Shown here: piece by piece, positions 17,670 to 24,505 of the stretch
Layout of the letters: each line of letters starts with the position of its first letter
Numbering within the stretch: position 1 is the first letter of the stretch
NCBI GenBank assembly: GCA_008931825.1
Contig: QXVZ01030071.1
Span: 1 to 24,505, forward strand
DNA: 24,505 bases
Reading direction: 5' to 3'
Source: Phallusia fumigata
Taxonomy: Eukaryota > Chordata > Ascidiacea > Phlebobranchia > Ascidiidae
Translations under genes and position numbers: made by a program
The notes under the pieces: generated by a model
Database searches by the model: none
What the model saw: the letters and a program-made list of their open reading frames with translations, nothing else
What the model was told of the DNA's origin: nothing

Positions 17670-19035
17670 ATGGCTTCCATGCTCAACAAGTTTATTAATA
17701 GGTTTTGTCTGTCTCAAACCGTTACAAGAAAGTTTTCTTCTTTTGTCTATGGACAACAATACGTGCAACGTATATGTGAGAACAATTTACAACCCAACAA
17801 CTTGCTACACAAAGTACAAGGTCTGCTTGCCCCTGCCATTTCTATCCAGTTACCTACAAGGACCAATGTGAGAGGTAATATTGATGAAAGTTTTTTACTT
17901 TTTGTTTTAGCCAGGGATGCACAACCTTGTTACTGACGGGCTTAACACCATTTATCAGATTAGATCCCAGTCTGCACAACCATTTAGCATAAAATTTGTT
18001 TCATTGCATGTCAATAATGCTTATATTTGAAAAAAAGATCATTCAGTTTAAAATAGAAAGAAAAAGTAAAATCCAAGAGTAAAATGTCCACTTTATGATC
18101 CTATTGTCAATGATATGTTACTAATAACAAACTGGACTTTGGTCGGTAGTGCGGACTGCAAAATTTATGGTGGTGGGCCACATTTGGCCTGTAGGCTGCA
18201 CACCCCTGGTCTTAGCCGTTGTCCGTGGCAGTTCTGTTGAATCGAACAAGTAACAAACTGAGTTGCATGTCAGTTATCCGTTTGTATATATGAGCAGTAG
18301 AGAGTCATTTTTCTATTAAAGTACTACTGCACAGGACTTCAAACTGTTGGTAAATTGACAAAGAGCAGATAATGCAGTGACAAACATTTTTCCTTGTGGC
18401 CACATGAGAAGCAATGATATTGTGGAGTGTTGGGTCAAATGGCTTATCTCAGTTCTGCATAACATTAAAGTTATTTCATTATAATAAGCAGTAAATCGAG
18501 TATGATCATTTACAATTGCCAATTAGTTTCAACTGGTCGGTAAAAGCCAGCCGAAGTGTGGCCCAAAGGCTGTGCAATGCCCAAGTCTGAAATAAAATAA
18601 TGCATTATTAATATAGTACATTATACAGAAACACTAGATAATGGAATTATAAATGGAGTTCTTATTTGATGTGATAAAACGCAAATGCAAACATTTGCAA
18701 AGAATTAAGCCGCTACCCCTATTGATCTTTGCGAATTCTGCAAAACATTGAATGTATATAAGTTCCTTTTTTGCCACATATATTTATTACACATAACTAA
18801 TCACAAATTACCCTGTTTAAATAAATAGACCTGCATTTATAGATTGTAAGTTTTCAGATATGATATGCATGCAACTAATTGTTATTCATACTTTCTAGGC
18901 AGAGATTATAAGCCCAATACACACAAAAGAATCCGAAAGCATGGTTGGAAAAAGCGCTTGAGTACAACTAATGGAAAAATCGTTTTAATTCGAAGAATGA
19001 TGCGTGGTGAATCGAGAAGAAATCTGTGTCATTAG
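17670..19035 (+). CDS. MRPL34: Mitochondrial large-subunit ribosomal protein L34 (bL34m)
   Basis: The model is join(17670..17874, 18899..19035), phase 1 at the junction (AGAG|GTAATA, CTTTCTAG|GC), 113 aa. The C-terminal 45 residues carry the L34 signature: RDYKPNTHKRIRKHGWKKR, then LSTTNGKIVLIRRMMRGESR. This matches the bacterial/mitochondrial pattern of Tyr-x-Pro, Lys-Arg, His-Gly-x-x-x-Arg, Gly-x-x-x-Leu-x-x-Arg-Arg. The N-terminal 68 residues are basic and hydroxylated with almost no acidic residues at the start (MASMLNKFINRF), as expected for a mitochondrial targeting sequence. The protein is a small component of the 39S subunit that sits on 16S-like rRNA. The length is near that of animal homologues. 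The intron contains a hAT-like insertion. An ATG three codons downstream is a weaker alternative start. Confidence 0.92.
17912..18208. mobile_element. Non-autonomous hAT element in the MRPL34 intron
   Basis: The left end CAGGGATGCACAACCTT and the right end, read inverted, CAGGGGTGTGCAGCC are hAT-type termini. The flanking 8-mers are GTTTTAGC and GTCTTAGC, a target duplication with one mismatch. The element is 297 bp with no coding capacity and starts 37 bp after the splice donor. Confidence 0.8.
18535..18585. repeat. Second, decayed hAT-like right end in the MRPL34 intron
   Basis: GGTCGGTA ... TGTGGCCCAAAGGCTGTGCA resembles the right end of the 17912-18208 element (GGTCGGTA ... GGGCCACATTTGGCCTGTAGGCTGCA). 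A matching left end is not clear, so it may be a truncated relative. Confidence 0.4.
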
Positions 19036-19064
19036 TTTTTGTATTTCAATTTTTTCCATTGTTT

Positions 19065-19070
19065 AATAAA
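19065..19070 (+). promoter_or_regulatory. Poly(A) signal of MRPL34
   Basis: AATAAA lies 30 bp after the MRPL34 stop codon, giving a very short 3' UTR. Confidence 0.75.
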
Positions 19071-19639
19071 ACTGCACACACTCGTGACAGATATTTACTT
19101 TTGTCCACTCATGGGCAAATGCAATTTAGTAGATAAAACAAATGCCAAGTTCACTGAGTTTCTAACATAACAATTATTACGGTTTATAACCATTTTAGTT
19201 TTGTGGCAACCTTTTGCTGAGACTTATAAATCCCACCTTACAATCAGCTTACAATCCCGAAAAGAACAACATACACCTGAGCCCCGCAAACGGCACCCAG
19301 TTTCAAAAAAATTAATACAGCAAATTTCTGTCTTATTTTTGTCAGCGGTGGCAAATATTGACCTAGCTGCTGTACTAAGGTGAAGTAGGTTTTTTTTTAC
19401 AAGCATTCAAGTTTTAAATTTTTTGGTGACAATGTGTAGCATATATTTCCGTTTTTCTGACAACAGACAAATTTTTTGTAAGGTTTTGTTAAATTTTTAT
19501 GGTGTATCAAAGTTTGTACTATGGAGATTTTAGTCTGAATGTCTTTCATTTCATCGCAACAATAATTCGCTAGCTTCCTATGGGGAGAAACTACCTTGAT
19601 TAATGACTCCCATAAAAACTATTTATAGATCATGTGGTA
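19071..19639. other. Tail-to-tail intergenic region, no gene seen
   Basis: Lies between the poly(A) signals of MRPL34 (plus) and PSMA3 (minus). The overlapping open frames at 19201-19406 on both strands show no family features. Confidence 0.55.
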
Positions 19640-19645
19640 TTTATT
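19640..19645 (-). promoter_or_regulatory. Poly(A) signal of PSMA3
   Basis: TTTATT on the plus strand, so AATAAA on the minus strand, about 145 bp beyond the PSMA3 stop. Confidence 0.6.
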
Positions 19646-19789
19646 TTCCACGGATAACAGAACACAAAGTTTACGAACAAAACCACGGTGTCAAATGATT
19701 CTCAGCATGTTAACTAAATATCTTTCAATGTGGAACAATCATTATAAACGGGGTGTGTGAACTTCTTTGGAGAAACTAAACCCCATTCA

Positions 19790-20261
19790 TTAGTCCTCAT
19801 CTGAATCACTTTCTTCCATGGCCCGCTTCACAGATTCTTCAGCACTTTCAACCATGTCTTGTGGCACCATAGTGTGCACTCCATTGGTATCCTTTCCAAC
19901 CCAACTCAGCTGTAACTGGAACGCTTTGTCCTTGACCTCATCATGAACAACATAGATAATCTTTGTTGCCTCTTTAATGGCTTCTTGGCTAGAAATTTCT
20001 CGAAGCTTCAGTTTTTCAATCTCGGTTTTAGCAGACTGCTTGGCTTTACCGATTGCACAGCCATTGTATCCAAGGGGTACGCCTGATGGGTCAATCATAA
20101 ATAACTCTGGAACATCATTGTAGTAGGATGCTAAAAGAACACTTGCACCAAATGGCCTTACAGAACTGTAAAGGGTGTAAGCATGCATGTACATTGCAAC
20201 TCTCTCCGTCAGATACTTCAGTGGCACGGGACATCCATATTGCAGTCTGTAGTTACTCGCT
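19790..20261 (-). CDS. PSMA3: Proteasome subunit alpha type-3, 3' part (5' cut at an assembly N)
   Basis: This is the C-terminal portion of the 20S core alpha-3 (alpha7-like) subunit, a structural ring protein that gates substrate entry; alpha subunits have no catalytic threonine. Visible hallmarks: [82 protein letters not shown], and an acidic end EESDSDED like the CK2-phosphorylated tail of the vertebrate protein. About 157 of the usual ~250 residues are present. The frame is open through codon GNA at the N (Glu expected), so it is cut inside an exon and the start is not in the window. The GTG at 20227 is not a start. On the other side of the N lies PTDSS2, in the divergent direction. Confidence 0.95.
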
Positions 20262-20262
20262 N
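20262..20262. other. Single N hiding a gap of unknown length
   Basis: PSMA3 (minus) and PTDSS2 (plus) are both cut in mid-exon at this base. Unlike the Ns at 16689 and 21525 it has no flanking duplicate, so sequence is missing here and not repeated. Confidence 0.8.
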
Positions 20263-20653
20263 CAAATGGAGACCAAGAACAAACTTGTCAAGGTGGCTTC
20301 TTGTTTGTGTTTTGGGCACGCTATTCATGCTAGCGGAATTAAACACTTTCTACCTCAATTTTATATTCTGGATCCCACCGAATCATCCGATATGTACAGT
20401 AAGAGTGTTAGTTTTCGTCACGTGCGCTAGTGTAGCCACCAAAGAGTTTTACGACTACGTCAACGGGACTGCTAAAAATGTTGGCCAGCAATTTGTTATC
20501 ATATGTGTGGTTATTGCAACAGAGATTTTGATCATCGTAAAGTTCGGCGGAAATATTTTATCACTTTCATTTCCGGCACCCATCAAATGGCTGTGGATTG
20601 TTCTCTTCTTATGTTTTACTGGGTATGGTTTTTGGAAATTTCGCAATTTTTAA
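20263..20653 (+). CDS. PTDSS2: Phosphatidylserine synthase 2, C-terminal part (5' cut at an assembly N)
   Basis: PTDSS2 is an ER/mitochondria-associated membrane enzyme that exchanges the ethanolamine of phosphatidylethanolamine for serine. About 130 residues are visible: KWRPRTNLSRW, then LAELNTFYLNFIFWIPPNHP (the family's Glu-Leu-Asn-Thr-Phe block), EFYDYVNG, IATEILIIVKFG, LSLSFP and a last hydrophobic segment, giving about four membrane-type stretches. The LAELNTFYL and ATELLI-like wording fits PTDSS2 better than PTDSS1. The N-terminal membrane segments and catalytic part are missing beyond the N. The frame ends at TAA 20651-20653 straight after WKFRNF, shorter than the vertebrate C terminus. 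See the finding on a possible frameshift that would extend it. Confidence 0.88.
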
Positions 20654-21208
20654 AAGCAAGGGAGTGGAAAGAGGCTCATCAAGGATCGGTAATAGCAGAC
20701 GTTATCCACCTCAACAGAAGACCTAACACAATAGCTCACAACCTTTTTATTGCATGGATCCCTTTAGCCAACTTTCCAAGCGAAAATCCACCCACCAAAT
20801 ATCAGTCCATACAACTTGACAGACAGTCAGTCAAACGGAATTTCCACGGGCTCACGTGTTTGTGCAAACGGGAAGCAAGACATGTGTGATTGACGTTAAC
20901 GTTTGGGAACGCCAGAAACTCAATTTATACAAAACAGTTGATTTTAAAGTTGTTGCATTATTCCATACAACAAACTGACAACAAACTGCTGAGGTTGGTG
21001 TTTCCATATTTTTTAGATAAGGGCAGCGACATCAAAGTTTTGTTAAACTCAATATGTGATGCAAAAATTTTGGACGACACTGCTTTTTTTGACTCATTTC
21101 TTTTGCGCTATCGATAAATATTTGTGTGTATAATTTGGTTTGAACTCATTGGAGCACAGATAAAGTTACTGTGATTTGATTTAGTGAAGGCTTTTCGGCG
21201 GTGCGCAT
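20654..21208 (+). other. 3' region of PTDSS2, coding status unclear
   Basis: A frame shifted by one base runs on from the PTDSS2 end to TGA at 20887-20889, and, after that stop, is open again to 21117. It may be a C-terminal extension reached by a frameshift or by an alternative exon, or simply 3' UTR. No protein family recognised in the later part (residues such as LLHYSIQQTDNKLLRLVFP). Confidence 0.4.
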
Positions 21209-21270
21209 ATAATTGAACTGCTTAAAACCTATGGTTAAATATCATAGTACACCAAGCCTGCGTGGCTATC

Positions 21271-21355
21271 CTGCAGTGGAATTCGAACCGTAGATCATTT
21301 GGTAGTCCACCAGCCGCGGATAAGCTTCTGTCGCGGGTTCGAATCCCACTGCGGG
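21271..21355. repeat. tRNA-like inverted pair of T-arm/box B sequences (also at 21588-21672)
   Basis: GGGTTCGAATCCC at about 21335-21347 is a textbook tRNA T-arm/box B, ending CCACTGCGGGCTA. A near reverse complement, CTGCAGTGGAATTCGAACCG, lies at 21271-21290, so two T-arm sequences face away from each other and can pair (17 of 20). A D-arm-like TTTGGTAGTCCACC lies between. I could not draw a complete cloverleaf in either direction, so a tRNA-derived repeat or pseudogene is more likely than a working tRNA. The second copy is the assembly duplicate. Confidence 0.5.
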
Positions 21356-21778
21356 CTACATTTTTCTAACTTACGCCTTGCTGACTAGAAATGCTTGGAA
21401 AGTTGAGTATGATTCGGTACAACGCCTCTTGCAGACCTGGCGTACTGTGATTTACATGTGAGTGTGCCGTAGGGTTGCCAACTATGTTCAGCTACAATAA
21501 AGGACATATTTATTTACGCCATATNATAATTGAACTGCTTAAAACCTATGGTTAAATATCATAGTACACCAAGCCTGCGTGGCTATCCTGCAGTGGAATT
21601 CGAACCGTAGATCATTTGGTAGTCCACCAGCCGCGGATAAGCTTCTGTCGCGGGTTCGAATCCCACTGCGGGCTACATTTTTCTAACTTACGCCTTGCTG
21701 ACTAGAAATGCTTGGAAAGTTGAGTATGATTCGGTACAACGCCTCTTGCAGACCTGGCGTACTGTGATTTACATGTGA

Positions 21779-21786
21779 GTGTGCCG
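21779..21786. repeat. Target-site duplication, left (GTGTGCCG)
   Basis: Identical to 22241-22248 at the other side of the MITE. It is also seen at 21462-21469 in the duplicated contig end. Confidence 0.85.
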
Positions 21787-22240
21787 TAGGGTTGCCAACT
21801 ATGTTCAGCTACAATAAAGGACATATTTATTTACGCCATATTTATTTTAGTTCTTGTGAGTCCAGATAATAGGCCAAGGTATTGCCTTTCCAAACGCACC
21901 TACTTTCTTCTCTCTAGTTTTTTGTTTGTTCTTTTCATATTTAGTAACTTTGTTTTCGATTTTCTAGTTTTCCCAAAATGATAGCTTTATTAAATGGAAA
22001 ATCTAGTTACACATAAAATGAAGCTTTTACACCCTGGTCTGCGGTCTGCCGCGCTATGCTTTGGTATAGTGCAGTGAACGCTTTAGCAATCAGATCTTGA
22101 GAGCAGGAAAAGGAACTGCCAGTCAAAACGATTTCAAAATAAAGGACAAAAAGTGTCATTTCAAATCTCAATAAAGGACAAGGACAAATAGAGCTGAATA
22201 AAGGACTGTCCTTTGAAATAAAGGACGGTTGGCAACCCTA
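21787..22240. mobile_element. hAT-like MITE, 454 bp, with perfect 8-bp target duplication
   Basis: Termini TAGGGTTGCCAAC and GTTGGCAACCCTA are perfect 13-bp inverted repeats flanked by GTGTGCCG on both sides. The 8-bp duplication fits hAT (P elements also give 8 bp). The interior has no transposase frame but several ATAAAGGAC units (about 21809, 22139, 22171, 22198, 22216), most near the right end. An additional left end at 21470 belongs to the contig duplication. Confidence 0.85.
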
Positions 22241-22248
22241 GTGTGCCG

Positions 22249-23424
22249 GTATCGTTGACCTGCAAGAAAGCTGCAGGGCAGATCCCAGTACCAAATATGC
22301 GCATGCATATCATTCACAGTTTTTGGTTAGATATATTATTACTTTTAAAAGTCATCAGAAATGTCTGCCTTCTTCTCATGCAAATGACAGCCTATAGTAA
22401 TTACGTCGAACACAAGTTTGTGACAGGAATCACACGAACAGGCAGATTTAGTGACAGTAAAAAAGTTTCTGTGTTGTTAGCAAGAGCACGTTTTTACAAA
22501 GTGTACACAAGCAACATGAAGAGTATGCAGAGGTTCACAATGACCTTGAGTTTAAATTTGCTCGGTTGGAAATGTAACCACGAACCTCACATATGCAAGG
22601 CACCTTCAATGACCACAAGGTCACATGAGAGACTGGGCTGTAATTAAAATACGAACCTTACAAATGCAAAGGCAGTTGCATAAAACTCATCTAAAAGCAT
22701 CCTTGAAAGAGTTTGACTATCTCTTGCAGTTCTGTTGAAAAATAATATTTTTATGATTTTGCAAAACCAAGTTTTTTGTGCGGTCTTAATCTGCACGAAA
22801 AATAGAGCCTACAACACGCGAATCATATTTAATATGTCTAAGTAACAGCTGTAAACAAATAAATGTGAAAAATTGAACTAGTGACGACATTAAATGGAAA
22901 CGGAGTGCATATTTAAAACACCTACTTATTATATTTTTTGCGCATTTTATCGCATTGGCGAGAACTTTGTTACAGGTTTGATTTGGACAGCAGGTTTAGA
23001 TTTAAAGATTGGATATGGGCTAGGTCACGATGTAAGGTGTCGCGTGTCGCGTGTCGCGTGTTCAAGTTTTTTAACGTTTTTTAAAGTTCATTTTAATTAA
23101 AATGGTTTCATGACCACTCCTAAACAAGTTCATAGAAACTTACAAACAATATTTGTGATGCGCAGTGGCATAAAATAGACTTTTTTTACGTTTTAGGGCC
23201 GACAAGTTTATTGCTTGGACTATGAGTTTATGGCACAACTGTGACCAGTTATCAGCTGTAAAAGTTTCTTCCAAATCCACCAAATATTGCATGTCAAACG
23301 TGCATGAAAAAGCTGTAAAAGAAAAAAAAGAAACAAAGTGGAAATGTGTTTACCTTTTGGAAAAGGAATCCGTAACAAGTGTTGAACGGCGAGAATAAAT
23401 GTCTGTAAACTTTGCATGTGCATG
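22249..23424. other. Intergenic, no gene supported
   Basis: The open frames at 22243-22647, 22894-23100 and 23220-23438 show no family features or splice context. A 7-bp CpG minisatellite (GTGTCGC, about 3.5 copies) lies at 23037-23061. Confidence 0.5.
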
Positions 23425-23435
23425 CCATCTAGCGG
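23425..23435 (-). promoter_or_regulatory. CTCF-like motif, second site
   Basis: On the minus strand CCGCTAGATGGCATG shares the 11-base core CCGCTAGATGG with the site at 17347-17357 and fits the CTCF core. Same strand as the first. Inferred only. Confidence 0.35.
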
Positions 23436-23940
23436 CAAGCCAACCAGACCAATATGGCCATGGTTGATCAGTTAAAGGAACCGCAGTATTGCGACACACG
23501 CCGTGTGTTTCTTCTACAATATTCTGGAAACAAATCCAATGAGAGAATCATATTATTGCAAAATGTGTTCTAATACACTAAAGGTATTTTAAATTAAAGC
23601 AAAACCCAACGAATTTACAATCGTTTTACCTCAATATGTTGTAGCGGGCAAATCTCTCTGTGCAAAAACTTCTTTTTGCGAAAAAGCATGCGTAATGAAA
23701 GTCTCTCCAGTAAACAGCAAGCTGATGAAGCCACGTACCCCAACTAAATGATGTCACTTATCGGCGGATAAACTAGTGTAAATGCATGTTAAAAAACGTT
23801 CTGCTTTTGTGCATGTGCGTGTCAAGATTTTTTAGACCAACTGCACCTATAACTAGTACCTTTAAATATTCACAGCAGCAAAGTATTTGTGACTACCAAA
23901 AGTAAATAAAGGTCCCCATCAGAAGTTAATTTTTACGTCA
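23436..23940. other. Intergenic, nothing supported
   Basis: Contains a 39-codon ORF from ATG 23454 that I could not connect to a splice donor or a family, and otherwise A/T-rich DNA. Confidence 0.4.
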
Positions 23941-24025
23941 CATTACCACTCGTCACGCGTCAGTAGGTTTGACGACGTCACAACCAATCAGCGTTCGAGT
24001 TCTTCGCAATCTAAAGTCGTTCCTT
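23941..24025 (+). promoter_or_regulatory. Likely core promoter: CRE-like site and CCAAT box
   Basis: TGACGACGTCAC at 23970-23981 contains GACGTCA (CREB/ATF half-palindrome), and AACCAATCAGCG at 23982-23993 contains a CCAAT box (NF-Y). Several CpGs lie nearby in otherwise A/T-rich DNA. They precede a likely first exon by 40-100 bp, the usual spacing. Confidence 0.5.
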
Positions 24026-24095
24026 GCCTTGCAAAGTCATTTGGCTCGTGGAGTTGGCGGCGTGCGGAGGTGGAAATGCATGGCAGTGTTACAAG
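24020..24095 (+). other. Possible first exon of an unknown plus-strand gene
   Basis: ATG at 24076 with G/C-rich 5' leader (GGAGTTGGCGGCGTGCGGAGG) and, six codons later, ACAAG|GTACAG as a donor at about 24095. The coding part is too short to identify, and the remainder would be beyond the window. Confidence 0.35.
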
Positions 24096-24505
24096 GTACA
24101 GTTTCTTTTGTTTACTAAAGAATCAATGTATTGTAGCTAAGTTAAAACCTTAACTGCCAGAGAACTTGTACGCAATAAATACCTTTTGCTGTAAAAAGTA
24201 ATTTCATCTACATGTAAAGGTGTTGCACTTGGTTAAAGTGTTTAAACTTAACAAGGCTCAAGTTAAAAATGTCCAAGTTTGTTTTCTGAATCCAATTACC
24301 TTATACAAACTTGTAAGTTACTAGTATTTTGACTCGTGTGTATTGCGGACATAATGTAATGCAATGCAGCTTTATATATTTTTTTCGTAAATTTACATCA
24401 AATCAATGAGTACCTTCCGATCCTTAACCGCTTTTCCGTCACCGTCAAATTAGGTAAATTTACCCTAATTGTCAAAATGTATCTATTTACAAACTCAAAG
24501 CTAGC
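24096..24505. other. Right edge, probable first intron
   Basis: A/T-rich with no gene seen; it would be intron if the 24020-24095 exon is real. Confidence 0.3.

Larger units (their letters stand above)
21209..21841. repeat. Duplicated 316-bp contig overlap around a single N (assembly artefact likely)
   Basis: 21209-21524 and 21526-21841 appear identical, with N at 21525. The first copy stops at the N and only the second continues into the remainder of the MITE. Same signature as at 16689. Confidence 0.88.

Noticed and set aside
20128..20430. Plus-strand ORF crossing the N at 20262
   Set aside because: Left of the N it is antisense to PSMA3 and right of it out of frame with PTDSS2.
23454..23573. 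39-codon ORF starting MAMVDQLKEPQYC near a CTCF-like motif
   Set aside because: No splice donor, family match or poly(A) context that I can support; could be chance.
1..24505. CRISPR array, bacterial operon or phage system
   Set aside because: The window is eukaryotic: spliced genes, poly(A) signals, animal protein families; no regularly spaced short repeats with unique spacers.

Overview
This is AT-rich eukaryotic (animal) genomic DNA. It has GT-AG introns, poly(A) signals, decayed transposons and three single-N assembly joins. The gene set is a death-fold/NACHT/LRR immune receptor, mitochondrial ribosomal protein L34, proteasome alpha-3 and phosphatidylserine synthase 2. Together with the moderate intron sizes and small MITE-like elements, this best suits an invertebrate deuterostome, most likely an ascidian of the Ciona type. 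The organism call is inference; no marker here proves it.

Layout. At 1-1450, minus strand, lies a broken BEL/Pao retrotransposon: gag with a CCHC knuckle joined almost directly to the region after the reverse transcriptase, so the middle of the element is missing. At 1490-11771, plus strand, a ten-exon NLR gene can be reconstructed (1064 aa, all splice phases consistent): a helical N-terminal exon, a death-type domain on two exons, one 1.8 kb exon with NACHT and the following helical domains, five leucine-rich-repeat exons of 53-55 codons each, and a last exon ending in a lysine-rich stretch plus Cys-Thr-Ile-Ile, a CaaX prenylation signature. Its introns hold a tRNA-derived SINE remnant, an A/T tandem repeat and a foldback element.

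At 11772-17400 is a gene-poor stretch with a hAT-like MITE, a 362-bp tandem repeat that ends in a 37-bp perfect inverted repeat, other palindromes and an assembly duplication at an N. At 17670-19035, plus strand, is MRPL34, with a non-autonomous hAT-type insertion in its coding intron. At 19790-20261, minus strand, is the 3' part of PSMA3, and at 20263-20653, plus strand, the 3' part of PTDSS2. They lie head to head and both are cut at one N, so the shared 5' region is missing from the assembly. At 21209-21841 another N-flanking duplication contains a tRNA-like inverted repeat, followed by a 454-bp hAT-like MITE with a perfect 8-bp target duplication (21787-22240). Near the right edge, at about 23,940-24,100, a CRE/CCAAT promoter and a likely first exon of an unknown plus-strand gene are visible.

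The most interesting item is the NLR with a polybasic CaaX tail. It suggests a lipid-anchored, membrane-tethered immune sensor, similar in design at the C terminus to prenylated guanylate-binding proteins.
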